Assembly (NCBI GenBank): GCA_963662155.1
Contig: OY759269.1
Span: forward strand, 6,615,855 to 6,679,854
DNA length: 64,000 nucleotides
Origin: Lamellibrachia columna
Lineage: Eukaryota; Annelida; Polychaeta; Sabellida; Siboglinidae
Direction of reading: 5' to 3'
The notes beneath the pieces were generated by a model. The model was given only the letters and a program-made list of their open reading frames with translations, had not been told where the DNA came from and did no database searches. How positions within the stretch are numbered: the stretch's first letter is position 1; every line of letters starts with the position of its first letter. Positions 12,203 to 22,559 of this stretch are shown here, one piece after another. A program made the translations under genes and the position numbers.

Positions 12203-12625
12203 ACCAATCAAAAGTGTATAATGGATAGACAAAATCATGGCATGCAATAGGAGCATAAGTTGATAAGACAATAAGGTTATGAGACACATGAATTTAATAG
12301 TAAAATTCGAGGAGCCACCTTAATGTTTTTATTAACTCAAATTACTGGGCCAGAAAATTGCATTTTTGACTGATGTGACTGCTTAAATAATAAAGTACTA
12401 ACTGTAATTCAATTATACGTGTCCAAAGACAGTCAAAATAAACCTCAGAAACTGGACAATTTGCAGACATTCTGTATATATATAAAGCAGTAGAAGAACA
12501 ATATCCAGGATATATTTTGTCTGATAAACAGTATTTCCGGAATAGTGTCCATGTATTTAAAGATAGGATATTGTCCATATAATATTGGTAGGGATACAAT
12601 CAGGCGGAAACGTTAACTTATATAT
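12203..12625. repeat. Repeat R1, copy a
   Basis: Matches 19488-20350 and 25575-26000 over several hundred bases, from the CAATCAAAAGTGTATAATGG start to the ATTGGTAGGGATACAATCAG stretch. In units I and II this repeat follows the last KCTD3-like exon. The isolated copy may therefore mark another, otherwise erased, unit upstream of unit I, or it may simply be a dispersed repeat. Confidence 0.75.
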
Positions 12626-12921
12626 GGTCCGACTCATGACGTCGGACGGAGCAGGCCGCGTTTCGTTGAGCTCTCGTGTGACGATGTTCTCTTGTTACAA
12701 ATGCGACGGAAAATAATGAAGTTATCTAATGGCATCGAACTTCCAACGATCCGTACGATGAATCTGGTGAGATAAACATTCACAATACCCTAAGATGGGG
12801 GTGGATTTGCACATAATCTATGGGTCTGTAAGATTCAGCGTGCTGCCATATTGAACGTCCATCTTGGACATGCCACATTTGACACACCTATCAGACGTGT
12901 AACCAACGACAATAAGACATC
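12626..12921 (+). other. Possible 5' leader of the ORF1 below
   Basis: About 300 bases less AT-rich than the surroundings, with no frame of note, leading directly to the ATG at 12922. It may be the 5' UTR of the LINE whose ORF1 follows. No promoter motif could be identified. Confidence 0.3.
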
Positions 12922-13660
12922 ATGCCGCCCAAGCATCGCCAAAACAGCTCGTCAGAGGCTACTAGCTTTGAAGGTATTGACAATGAACTTCTAAAATGTA
13001 CCTTTATTGAAACTCTGAGTGACAGTGATGTTATAAAACAATTGAAACGAGCTCTGTTCCCGCAAAGGATTGCTGACAAAATAGACTACTTAGCAACTCA
13101 GACTGAGCAACTAAAACAAACTGTGAAAGAGAAGGACGAGAAAATCAAAGCACTTGAAAGTAGAGTCGACTTGTTAGAATCGGCCAACGACAGCATCGAG
13201 CAATATCCTAGAAGATCCAATTTGAGAATAGAAGGAATACCAGAATCTGTAGGTATTGGTGAAATTGAAAATGCAATCTTAGACATTGTCAATGATCATA
13301 TGAAGTTAACCCCAGTCCTGCAGTCTCACGAGATTGAGCGAGCGCACAGAATTGGCCGCCCTAAAACGGATGGCTTGCGACCACGCACTACAATTATTGC
13401 ACTAAATAGCGAACGTCGGAGGGACGCTATATACAGAGCTCGAATCAACCTAAAACAGCACAATACAGCCTCGGGTCTAAATCTTCGTTTATTTGTGAAT
13501 GAAGACCTCACGAAAACTCGTTCTGAACTTCTGTATGAACTTGGAAAAAAAATTAACTGATTTCTGACTGTTGGTCTTTCAATAAGAATATCTTGTACAA
13601 AGACACTCAGGGTGTTGTCCATCAAGTACGAAGTAAACAGGACGCATGTTTCAAGGTGCG
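12922..13660 (+). pseudogene. LINE ORF1 protein (coiled coil + RRM-like), A-run frameshift
   Basis: The main frame of 212 codons begins MPPKHRQNSSSEATSFEG. A coiled coil of EQLKQTVKEKDEKIKALES type (residues 55-95) leads into RRSNLRIEGIPES, the usual wording at the start of the RRM-like domain of LINE ORF1 proteins. ERAHRIGRP and LRLFVNEDLT belong to the same domain. The frame ends at 13560 just after an 8-A run (13545-13552). In another frame the expected C-terminus continues (DCWSFNKNILYKD, VHQVRSKQDA) to about 13660, so a homopolymer slip truncates it. No ORF2 follows. ORF1 proteins of this kind bind the element's RNA as trimers. Confidence 0.75.
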
Positions 13661-14110
13661 CTGTGTTTGACGCCTGTGTTACGTAACTCCTGCGGACATT
13701 CCCGAGACACTGCTGCGTCAAATGACGTAAGCATTGTCTGGCACTTGCACACTTGCACACCTTCAAGTAGCGTGAACCTACGTATCCAGTTTCCATGGCA
13801 CTATGACAGTATTATTATTATTTCATATAACCTATCCATGTTATACGGATATATTATTTATTACAGAGTATCATTTTATTTTTCAGACTAAATACAATTA
13901 CAGTAATCTATTTAGTTATGCTGATTTGTAGTTGGTACATGCCAAATCATGGCAGTAGGTTATAACTTTTTTTTCGATATCAAGACTAACCACCTAAGCC
14001 TATGTGCGCATATAATTTAATGGGCACGTGTGATTATTAATGATTGGCAGTCCTATCTCACCATTGTATTGTGACTTGTGTTATCACCATTAATCTCGGT
14101 ACCTCGATGG
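13661..14110. other. No feature recognised
   Basis: AT-rich non-coding sequence; short frames only. It may be intron or intergenic sequence upstream of unit I. Confidence 0.4.
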
Positions 14111-14156
14111 TAAGCACGTTGAACAATCCCAAGGACTGGATAGCGTGCTGTATAAC
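14111..14156 (+). repeat. SINE family 2 tail fragment (unit I)
   Basis: TAAGCACGTTGAACAATCCC through a GTGCTGTATAA ending matches the 3' part of the SINE at 21320-21597, including its position shortly before the same KCTD3-like exon. Confidence 0.6.
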
Positions 14157-14186
14157 AACGTACCTTTACTTGAGGTATTTTTACAG

Positions 14187-14292
14187 GTGTTGCGGTAGCC
14201 AAAAACAATTTTGGTGGACCTAGAGTAAACAGTATCAAGGATCACTTCAGTCGGATCGCTGTTGCCTATCCCCACTTTGTGTGTTTACACAG
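14187..14292 (+). pseudogene. KCTD3/SHKBP1-like exon, unit I (VAYPHFVCLHR)
   Basis: A 106-base exon bounded by TTTTTACAG at 14186 and GTAGGT at 14293, with 34 clean codons beginning VAVAKNNFGGPRVNS and ending RIAVAYPHFVCLH plus a split Arg codon. The split codon joins in phase to the next exon (G-ATG-AAG-GAC, MKDSA) seen in units II and III. The family is a BTB-plus-WD-repeat protein; this piece lies just before a WD-repeat blade. In unit II the same exon is cut off after 33 bases. It may be a pseudogene exon or part of a live gene continuing outside the window. Confidence 0.65.
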
Positions 14293-15335
14293 GTAGGTGT
14301 CATAATGTCGAATTTCTACGAATTGCTATTATATGAACTATTTTCCTGGATATGGTGAGGTAAATGTTAGAGTGTATATAGACGGATTGCATCAACAAGT
14401 TATGCAATAATAGTATCCAAGTGTGGTGTGGGAGCCCACATTGGAAGTTTATTGTTAGGCATGGGGCATGAACAGGTTATGCAATAATTGTACCCATGAT
14501 GTTTTCGCTTTTGGCGTGGTACATTATATTAAAAGGGGTATCAACGTAATGGGACCGTCCACGACACGTTCGTCTTACAGAGCGTTCAGCCGACTGTTCA
14601 ACTGCCTTCCCCGCGCGCGCGACACCAGTGCGTCCGCACGAGCTGTCGTCACGACACGTTAGCCGTCGTCACGACACGTTAGCCGTCGTCACGACACGTT
14701 AGCCGTCGTCACGACACGTTAGCCGTCGTCACGACACGTTAGCCGTCTCCACGACATATTGCCGGCTGACATACTGTACGTCCAGCTGACCGTTCAACTG
14801 TCTTCCCCGTGTGTGACATCAGAGCGTCCACGTCAGCCGTCGTCACGAAACATCGCCGTCTCCACGATCTATTGACATCTGGCCTACTATCGTCCAGCCG
14901 ACAACAACCTCGACATCACTGCGGTCGAACGTATTCTGCTGCCGGTGAGATTATGCGACCGACGGCCACATCAGTTATCGTTCTACTCAACCCAGCAGAA
15001 TGCGCGAAGGGTATTGTTGACTTTATGCGTCACAAGGCATGCTTCTGTGACTATTTTTTTGTTTGTTTTCGGAACATTGTATTATAAGTGTGAAATACGC
15101 CTTTCTGCTTGTGACGAATTTATTAACACTGATGTCTATTATTTCATTTGCACCATTTCAGTTAGGTTTTGATTCATTGTAAACATATTCATGTTGATTA
15201 TTTGGTGTTGTTTTTCATTTGTGGAAATTTCTTACACTCATATGTTGAGCTTAATCTAAGTACGGCCCGCCCCTGGTTTTGCGTGGACCACCACCGAAAT
15301 CCGTGACACCATAACTAAACATAACCCCTTGCAAG
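14293..15335. other. Unit I intron-like stretch absent from unit II; solo-LTR-like
   Basis: About 1 kb present in unit I and missing from unit II at the matching place. It contains TATATTAAAAG near 14526, followed by a relatively GC-rich leader and the 20-bp minisatellite. It runs from a TGTGGTGTGG start near 14422 to a CCGTGACA end near 15308, which could be a solo LTR. No clear target duplication was found, so this remains a guess. Confidence 0.3.
14640..14757. repeat. 20-bp GC-rich minisatellite
   Basis: Five to six head-to-tail copies of GTCGTCACGACACGTTAGCC, with a diverged unit (GCCGTCTCCACGACATATT) at the end and further diverged copies near 14835-14870. The core CGTCACGACA is CpG-rich, unlike the neighbourhood. 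Confidence 0.9.
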
Positions 15336-15785
15336 CAAACCAGTCATGGTCCTCTTGGAAATACATAGGATTCATGACTGGAACAGATATTACAAAAACT
15401 GTAATGATGAATGGTGGGGCGGGGGGAGAATGTCACATTAGATTAAAAAAACTCACTTTTATAGGTGTTCTAATAAATCAGTATTGGTGCTGAATGGTAA
15501 TGGCTTTTGTTTTGGTAACCTGCTTGAATTTTGTGATGTTGTTACTTATCCTTTCCCTGTTCATCCTTCTTGTCAAGGGATATATTTATTTTGATAAGCA
15601 TGCTGTAGTCAAGAAGAGTACGTCATTTATATACGAGTACAACCATCTGGTAAAATGGGTATCGCTCAAACAGAGATAAATATAATTGGTTGATTCTGTA
15701 ATTTTCCTCAGCAGAATACCAAAGTGTGGGTGTGATCTGTGTCATTGAAGCAGTTATGTGTAACCTGTGTGTTTGTGTGAGACAT
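15336..15785 (+). other. Unit I intron upstream of the MKDSA exon
   Basis: Non-coding, but aligns along its length to 21661-22108 in unit II and partly to 33177-33464 in unit III, for example GTCATGGTCCTCTTG, GAATGTCACATTAGATT and CAGAATACCAAAGTGTGGGT. It shows the duplication includes introns and therefore arose at the DNA level. Confidence 0.7.
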
Positions 15786-15898
15786 GATGAAGGACTCTGC
15801 ACGCTGGCATCTCTGTAACAGGATAGTGACCGCCGCCTTCCACGCCACCATCCAGTTATGGAGCGTCATGATCAGCAATGATGGCGGCCTCGTCACGC
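15786..15898 (+). pseudogene. KCTD3/SHKBP1-like WD exon, unit I (broken)
   Basis: Same exon as 22109-22302 but with about 80 bases missing internally, joining MKDSARW to NRIVTAAFHATIQLWSVM. The acceptor that reads GACAG|G in units II and III is GACAT|G here. The donor that reads CAC|GTGAGA is CGC|GAGAGA. Both splice sites are lost, so this copy cannot be spliced normally. Confidence 0.8.
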
Positions 15899-16149
15899 GA
15901 GAGATAGGTCAGTCAGTTAGATAGGTCTGTCAGGAGAAAAGGGCTCTGAGGAGAATCATGTCACTGTCATAGGCACCATGTGTGTAAATGGTGCACCATA
16001 GTCACACAACACCATGTTTGTAGAGGGATGCTAAAAGTTGGCAAACTTTGTATAGAAATGTTGTTTCTCATAAGCAGTTTATATACTATTTATGAAAATG
16101 TTGACCACTTCCTTTGCATTTATTAAACATAACTATTTACCAAGCTAAT

Positions 16150-17690
16150 GGCGCTCTTCCTTCTTGTTCACCGCTGTATAGGGTTGAGGGTCAGGTGAAG
16201 TATTGTCGAGCCCCTCTTTCTATTGTTTCTTTTCATAGTTTTCTAAAGGCCGTTCCCTCTCTCCATCTTTCATCTTCCTCCGATCTTCTCATATCCCGCC
16301 TCAAACAGTCCTCCTATATTTGCTGTGGCCTCCCCCTTTTCCTGAAGTGTTGATGTTTTTTCACCTCTGCTCTCTTTGCTAGTTTGCCTCCATTCATCCT
16401 TACCAGGTGGCCTGCCCATCTCACATTGCTTCTCGACAATCATCTTGTTAGGCTGCATTGAATCCCAACCTCTTTCCTCAGGTCGTTCATCCTTCTTTTG
16501 TCCACCCTCTTTGTTCTTTATATTCGACGAACCCAGTTGTTCTCATAAACTTGCAGCAGCGGTTGTTGCTGTTCTGTCAACGCCACTGTCTCCAGATCAT
16601 ACAGGCATGCTGGTGTAACACGCATACTCAGGAATTTCCCTTTCAGCTTTTTCAAAACGTTTCAGTCCAACATGACTCCCCCTGCGTTTCTCCAAGCATT
16701 CGCTCCCGCTTGTATGCGACGTCTCACATCTACGTCTGAATGCCCATACTCCGTAAACTTTCATCCATGGTAAACAAAGCTATCTACTTGCTTGATCTCC
16801 TTACTGTCCAAAATGATGGTCAGCTCCTCTCTTTGGTGTCCAACCCACATCACTTCTGTCTTCTCCAGGCTCATTCTCAGTCCGTGCTTCTTGAACACCC
16901 TCTTCTATTCCTCCAACACTTCCTGTAGTTCTTGTTTGTAGTTCTTGTTTGCTCTCTACTATTATGGCCAAATCATCTGCATACACCATCTTCCTGAGAA
17001 GGTCCACAAATCCCACTACCATTCTCCCTTGCATCTCAAACCTCTTCTCTACCAGCTGTCTTAATGCAAACATCCCATCAGTCCTCATTTTCCCTTTCTG
17101 AATCGCTGTTGTTCTTCCCATAATTCTTGCTCTACTCTCATTCGGATCTTGCCATCCAGGGTCCTCTCTAGCAACTTCATGATGTGATGTGACTTAGAAA
17201 TGTGATGCCTCCGTATTTCCCAAGGTATTGCACATCTCCCTTCTTCTACCATATTGGGACAATTAGCTCTGTTCACAATTCCTCTGGTCCTTTACCTTTC
17301 CTCATACATGTATTCAGCAGCCTCTTTGTCCAGCTGATTCCACTCTCCCCCGCTGCCATTACCATCTCCACATGCATATCATCGGTACCAGGTGCTCTTC
17401 CCTTCTTCATCCCTTTCACCCCGGTTTGCATCTCTGTATCCGTAATACCAGTTAACTTCTCTTTCCCCTCTACATCCATTGGTAATTCCTCATCATTGTT
17501 ATTTCCTTCCTTGTTCAGTAGCTCCTTGGAGTAGCTTTCTCAGACCTTCAGCACTACCTCTTTTTCTGTCACTAACTTCCCATTTATATCCTTGATCATC
17601 TTCTTTGCACCATCCTCATCTAGTTTGCTATATACGTCTGCTTCCATATCTCTCCTCACCTAACAACAGCTCCCTTTGCCGCTGTACTCA
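16150..17690 (-). mobile_element. RTE-like LINE fragment, unit I
   Basis: Minus-strand remnants of a non-LTR RT. Pieces are MKKGRAPGTDDMHVEMVMAAG (fingers), IVPIW and GKYGGITFLSH, MFALRQLVEKR, then VGFVDL joined directly to KMVYADDLAI, so the DFxKAFD-to-SPLLF core is deleted. C-terminal remnants follow (CLTGRLVRSKVRWAGH-type wording in the unit II copy). It sits in the same intron and orientation as the copies in units II and III. RTE affinity is judged from wording only. Confidence 0.75.
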
Positions 17691-18325
17691 CCTGCCCGTA
17701 TATGTGTATATCCTTGAATCCGGTTGATTTCCTCTCTCCTTGTTCTTCTCTATTTCTTTCCAGGCTTCCTTCTTTTCGCATACTGCCTCTGTAACTTCAC
17801 AGAGGCAGCCCCTATATTGAAGTATGCTAACAATGTATGCTAACAATGCCCCTATAATGAAGAGAGCGTGTGGACAACGACTGTGTAATTTGGTTGGGTG
17901 GGCAACTAGTTCCTGTAACATTACTGCACGTGCAGTTTTATGTGGTTTTCGGTCTCTGCTAAGTACAAATCTATTTCGCCATACACAAATGTTCCAAACC
18001 ACCCATAGCTCAAAACTGTAGTTGATGAAACTAAAAGGGAGTACAACATTATATATTGTTCTTCCCCTATTGTTCACTTTATGCAATTAGATAGGACTGC
18101 GCTCTGCTTTTTATTTGTTCTTATTGTATAGAGTTACAATAAATTTGTATTGAATTTTTTAGTCCAGTCGACTAAACTGATACATTCGGACCGTGGTACT
18201 TTTATGTGGATTAAATATCTCCATTTAGCAGGTCCATAAACAACTGTTTTATTAAAATTTGTGCTTAGTGTAAGGTGAAAACGTCGTGCTACTTCACTGA
18301 ATAAAAGTGTTCTCTCCCCTTGCAG
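17691..18325. other. Unit I intron remainder
   Basis: Contains a short direct duplication (TATGCTAACAATG twice near 17822-17846). No coding frame with family similarity. It ends in the pyrimidine-rich TTCTCTCCCCTTGCAG acceptor of the next exon. Confidence 0.5.
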
Positions 18326-18440
18326 GCAAGTTCCATATGTATGTTGTCATCAACAACCTGTTCTTCATTGGCAATCAACTCGCAGCACTCAGTAAGACAG
18401 GCAAGGTCAGGGTGTGGCTCACCATGACACTGAACTGGCA
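18326..18440 (+). pseudogene. KCTD3/SHKBP1-like WD exon, unit I (LFFIGNQLAAL)
   Basis: The acceptor CCCTTGCAG at 18325 is followed by KFHMYVVINNLFFIGNQL and SKTGKVRVW, matching the KCTD3/SHKBP1 segment LFFIGNQL.ALS.TGKVGVW. The phase (two bases then codons) fits the phase-1 end of the MKDSA exon in units II and III. The expected 3' end, CAG|GTAA as in 24020-24040, reads CAATTAAA here, so the original donor is lost. Tandem, diverged copies of the exon end follow at once. Confidence 0.8.
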
Positions 18441-18665
18441 ATTAAATATCTCAAGATTGCTGGACTCAGTACGACATGCAAGGTCGGGGTGTGGCATACA
18501 ATGAATGAACTTGCAGGTACATCTCTCACCGTGGCAGGTTTTTTCGCTCACATTGGCTCCATTCAGTATGACAGGCAAGGTCAGAACTTGCTGGTATATC
18601 TCACGGTGGCTGCACAGGCAATGTCGGGGTGTGGCATGCCATGACACAGAACTGGCAGGTAAGGC
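18385..18665 (+). repeat. Tandem copies of an exon end plus its donor, unit I
   Basis: About four copies of a unit made of the last ~50 bases of the KCTD3-like exon (ACAGGCAAGGTCGGGGTGTG ... CAGAACTGGCAG) and the first ~25 bases of the intron. The last copy ends CTGGCAG|GTAAGG with an apparently sound donor at about 18658. A larger array of the same unit is at 23530-24040. Confidence 0.85.
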
Positions 18666-19083
18666 TCCTCGTGACGGCCAATCAGTGATCTCTAGGGGGG
18701 TCACAGCGGAGATAGTTTTGTATAAGTATATGGACAAATGAAATGTTATGCAAATATTTCTATGAGGATGTTGATTCATTATATTTTAATTGTCATCTTT
18801 TGAATGAAACTCTGATCTGTATTTCATAAATATCTTGCAAATACGGCAGTTGTTGAGATTTGTGTACTAAGGTCACTGTATAGCCAAGGCGTCCTTGATA
18901 TACCCATATCCGTAGTAATACTTAAAAATAACTGAAGCTTTATATTTACTTGTCATCATGATTAGCATGCTTTGCCTTATAACAGTGACAAAACAGATAA
19001 ATAAATGTGTAACTTAAGATAAAATATACAATTGAAAGCTTGGTTTTCTTTTGAAGTAATCCAAATTGAAGCATTGATTATGA
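18666..19083. other. Unit I, no exon seen
   Basis: The MQKFPLRM exon found in unit II (24777-24866) is expected about here and is absent. AT-rich sequence without motifs. Confidence 0.5.
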
Positions 19084-19245
19084 ATATAACTAAAGTCATA
19101 TTAGTCTGGATGGATACGGTTAGGACACAGCTAATTTTCATGACATTATCAGCACACAAGCTAATTTCCAAGAGCTTGATGCCCTTGGCATCATTTAAAG
19201 TCATCTCCATAGATAACTTGGAACCACACCTTCAGTATATCCTCA
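19084..19245 (+). pseudogene. KCTD3/SHKBP1-like exon remnant, unit I (LASFKVISI)
   Basis: PLASFKVISIDNLEPHLQYI matches unit II (25060-25402) and the PLASFKI motif of KCTD3/SHKBP1. Upstream bases still align to the CSEYNHV..W segment but with no reading frame left. The donor GTAAGT of unit II is not kept. Confidence 0.65.
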
Positions 19246-19487
19246 GCAAAGAAAAAATATTGCATAAACCTTTCATTGTGCTGTTTTCTAGAAAGTGCTA
19301 TCTGTGTGGAAATATGGATAACTATAGTTGCTATTCTTGATGTTTTATTGGAAAACTGGGTACCTCTTTGTTGTTAGTCTGGACCCGCCTGTTATTTAAA
19401 GAAAATGCTTTTATTTAAGAAAAAATAGCAACTTCTAATAATTCTTACATCCGTAAATACAAATTATAATAATTATACATACATCGA

Positions 19488-20350
19488 CCAATCAAAAGTG
19501 TATAATGGATATACAAAATAAAAAAAAATTATAAGACAATAGGGTCATGAGACACTTGTATGTAAGGCTTGAATAGTCAAATTCGAGGAACCACCTTAAA
19601 TTTTTTAGTAACTCAAAGTACTGGGCCAGCAAATAGCATTGTTGACTGATGTGACTGCTTAAATAATAAATTACTAACCGTAATTCAATTATACATTTCC
19701 AAAGACAGTCAAAATAAACCTCATAAATTGGAACATTTTCAGACATTCTGTATATAATGCAGTAGAAGAACAATATCCAGGATATATTTTGCCTGATGAA
19801 CAGTATTTCCGGAATAGTATACATGGATTGAATGGTAGGATATTGTCCAGATGGGGGTCAGCCGTGGCCTAGTTGTTAAGGTATTGGACTCTAAATTCAA
19901 GGGTTGTGAGTTCACGGTTCGTTTTCGTAGCTTACGCAATTTCGTTTACCCTTCTTTGCCTCAGTCTACTCAGCTGTAAATGAGTACAAACACTGTTTGG
20001 AATGTACCTGCGATGAACTAGTGTCCCGTCCAGGATTGTCAGTATAACTGCACTCTAAGTTGCTTCGCACTTTAGAAACCAAGTTTATGCACTGGTCATT
20101 ATAAGCCTTCATGGCATCCTAAGGCGTAATGCCTGGGGAATGACTTTACCAACCTACCTACCATTGTCCAGATAATATTGGTAAGGATACAATCAGGAGG
20201 AAAAGCTAACTTATATGAAGCGTACATTGCTAAACTTTTAGTACGTGTCACGCGCGACTGCACTACTAGCAAAAATGTCCTTTCCGTGGTTGTGCGACTG
20301 GGTCAACGAACATACCATGACTCGTGCAACTCATGTGCACACCGCTGTGT
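19488..20350. repeat. Repeat R1, copy b, interrupted by a SINE
   Basis: Aligns with 12203-12625 and 25575-26000. The last part, TTCCGTGGTTGTGCGACTGG, is shared with copy c. It is split at ATTGTCCAGAT by the SINE at 19853-20162. Confidence 0.85.
19853..20162 (+). mobile_element. tRNA-derived SINE (family 1) with 11-bp target duplication
   Basis: The 310-base insert is flanked by ATTGTCCAGAT at 19842-19852 and 20163-20173. Copies a and c of R1 show the unfilled site. TGGCCTAGTTG near the start fits the pol III A box (TRGYNNARNNG). A weaker B box (GTTCACGGT) follows about 40 bases later. The body contains CTCAGCTGTAAATGAGTA, shared with SINE family 2, and the 3' end is an ACCT-type tail (AACCTACCTACC). 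Confidence 0.85.
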
Positions 20351-21025
20351 TCGTTAATCCCTGTTCATAATATAAGACATTTTGAAATTCAAGCTTATTG
20401 CACAAAACAAAACTATCAGTTCCTCACAGACAATTAAAACTGGATTGAATTACCAAAAATGGATTGAATGAATAACTGATATTTTAGAGTGTACAATGTC
20501 ATTCTTAATAATTTTATACAGAGTAGACTGTTCAGCTAGTATGTAAGTTGTAAGAGAAGAAATATAGACAATTACGGTCATAAATGTGTGCACGTTAACA
20601 GGGCAACTGAGATTGCATATGCATTGGATCAGATCACATTACGAGAAGCAGTTTCACAACGAAAAGAATCAGATACAGTACACAAATATAGGTGGCTGAT
20701 TTGTTAGCATAATTATGCTGGCAGATTAAACAAATACTATCAGTCAGTGTCAAACAGAAGGCTAACATTTCTAGAATCCATGAAGCAGAAATTATATTTA
20801 GCTCGTTTGGTTAGTTCTATTATATAAATAAAAAAAAAATTATTACAATATTTTATACCCTTAAATTCTAACTTGGAATATCAACATATGTTCAGTACAT
20901 GTAATTTCTCTACAATGAAGTCATTTATCTTGTTTGATTGATGGTGGTATTATTTTTTTTATAAAGGTGGGGCTATTATGATACACTAAGCCACAATACG
21001 ATTTTTGTGATACAATATTATATTG
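20351..21025. other. Spacer between units I and II, nothing recognised
   Basis: AT-rich with poly-T and poly-A runs (for example 20826-20841 and 20955-20962). No frame or RNA gene supported. Confidence 0.4.
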
Positions 21026-21190
21026 TAAAAAAACTAAAAAAACCTTGGTCGGTAGAGCATGTTTCTTTGGTGTCGATGAACAAAGACTTCTTTATGGTAT
21101 CAGCATATGGCACCATCTTCATGAAATCAAATATCCTTTGATATCTGAGTTTAATGTTTGCTGCAGTGTACTTCTGCAATTCTGGCTCCT
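21026..21190 (-). CDS. Possible minus-strand exon, unidentified
   Basis: About 50 open codons after a CTACTGCAG acceptor-like site: EPELQKYTAANIKLRYQRIF, then MKMVPYADTIKKS and ETCSTDQ. The composition looks protein-like and the frame has no stop. No family is recognised and no partner exon was found, so it may be chance or a relic. Confidence 0.3.
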
Positions 21191-21319
21191 GCAGTAGGTC
21201 AGTCATGTAAGAAAGTTACAAACTTCATAAATTTGACCGTTTCATCTCTTTCAATATGCCTATGTTTCGCAAAATGAAAAAATATTTATTCATGATATTT
21301 CTACCACACAATGTTTGAA

Positions 21320-21597
21320 TGCCAGACTCGGCTGAGGGAACCCGGGTTCAAATCCAATTGCTGCCGTATCAAAGCTTTGACAATTTTGTTCCCCTGCATT
21401 ACCACAGTTCACCCAGCTGTTAATGAGTACCCAGGTACAGACAAGGGTGGAAATGTGAACTTCGCACAGTAATTGCAGCATTGCTGAATGCTTCCCAGAG
21501 AAATTCAAAAGCTGTTGGAATGAACAGGTCAGCCAGGGGGTGAACTGTTAAGCACGTTGAACGATCCCAAAGACTGGATACAGTGCTGTGTAAACAT
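21320..21597 (+). mobile_element. SINE family 2, copy in unit II
   Basis: GGGTTCAAATCC near 21346 is a perfect pol III B box (GTTCAAATC). The central body is CACCCAGCTGTTAATGAGTA, and the tail resembles AACGATCCCAAAGACTGGAT followed by AGTGCTGTGTAAA. Related copies are at 32945-33176 (+) and 30540-30860 (-, partial), with the tail alone at 14111-14156. The A box is decayed and no target duplication was identified. Confidence 0.7.
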
Positions 21598-21627
21598 AAA
21601 CATATCGTTACTTTAGGTTTTTTACAG

Positions 21628-21660
21628 GTGCTGCGGCAGCCAGGAACAATTTTGGTGGAC
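21628..21660 (+). pseudogene. KCTD3/SHKBP1-like exon, unit II (cut short)
   Basis: The first 33 bases of the 106-base exon seen at 14187-14292 (AAAARNNFGG after the split codon), preceded by TTTTTTACAG. They are then joined to intron sequence that in unit I begins near 15344. The exon's 3' end and about 1 kb are missing, so the donor is gone. Confidence 0.65.
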
Positions 21661-22108
21661 AAATTCATGGTCCTCTTGCAATTTCATTGGATTATGAGTG
21701 GAACAGACATTGCAAAAACTGTAACGATGAATTGTGGGGGAGGGGAGAATGTCACATTAGATTGAGACGCTAACTTTTACAGCTGTTCTAATAAATCAGT
21801 ATTTGCACTGAGTAGTAATGGCTTATGTTTTGGTAACCAGCTTGATTTGTTTAATGTTTTTATTTATTCTTTCACTGTACATCCTTCTTGTCAAAGGATA
21901 TATGATTTTTATGAGCATGCTGTAGTCAAGAAGAGTACTTCATTTATATGAGTACAACCATATGGTAAAATGCATATTGCTCAAATACATATGGGAGATT
22001 TTGTAATTTTCCACAGCAGAATACCAAAGTGTGGGTGTGTGAACTGTTTGATTGACGCAGATCTACAGATCTACAGATCGATGTAACTTGTGTGTTTATG
22101 TGAGACAG

Positions 22109-22302
22109 GATGAAGGACTCTGCACGCTGCCAATTTACGTGGACTAGTCCGTGTCTGACGGATTTGATAGATCAGGTGGTCCTCAATGCCAAGGTGCTCA
22201 ACACTGGCCAGGAGAACTGTAACAGGATGGTGGCCACCACCTTCCAGTCCACTATACAGTTGTGGAGCGTAATGGTCAACAATGATGGCAGCCTCATCAC
22301 AC
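22109..22302 (+). pseudogene. KCTD3/SHKBP1-like WD exon, unit II (frame intact)
   Basis: A 194-base exon between GAGACAG and GTGAGATA. The frame begins MKDSARCQFTWTSPCLTD, continues IDQVVLNAKVL and ends TIQLWSVMVNNDGSLIT. In vertebrate KCTD3/SHKBP1 the matching stretch has KDSGGWQ.AFTSP, VALNAKV and ILWSV, a WD-repeat blade. Length, frame and splice sites agree with unit III. Neighbouring exons of this unit are broken, so it is annotated as part of a pseudogene. Confidence 0.8.
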
Positions 22303-22559
22303 GTGAGATAAGTCAGTCAGTGAGATAGGTGTGTCATGAGAAAAAGGCTCTGGAGAGAATCATGTCACTGTCATAGACACCAGGTTTCTAAATGGCGCAT
22401 CATAGTCACACAACACCATGTCTGTAAAGGGGTGCTAAAATTTAGCAAATGTTCTATTGAAATGTTTTTTTCTCATCAGCAATTTATACACTGTTTCTGA
22501 AAATGTTGACCATATTCTTGGATTTATTAAACATAACTTTTTTATCAAACTAACGGTGC
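22303..22559 (+). other. Unit II intron before the RTE-like insert
   Basis: Aligns to 15899-16149 and 33659-33847 (GAGAATCATGTCACTGTCAT, AACACCATGTCTGTA). In all three units the RTE-like fragment follows this intron piece, although in unit III only an internal part of the fragment remains. Confidence 0.7.

Noticed and set aside
14640..14757. CRISPR-like repeat array
   Set aside because: Units are directly adjacent without unique spacers, and the genome is metazoan. The same applies to the 27-, 40-, 65- and 69-bp arrays.
15494..15679. Hydrophobic plus-strand frame (LLLILSLFILLVKG)
   Set aside because: Lies in the duplicated intron; the matching frame is broken in units II and III.
19853..19930. 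tRNA gene
   Set aside because: The A box and weak B box belong to a SINE head with target duplication and ACCT tail; no cloverleaf was found.
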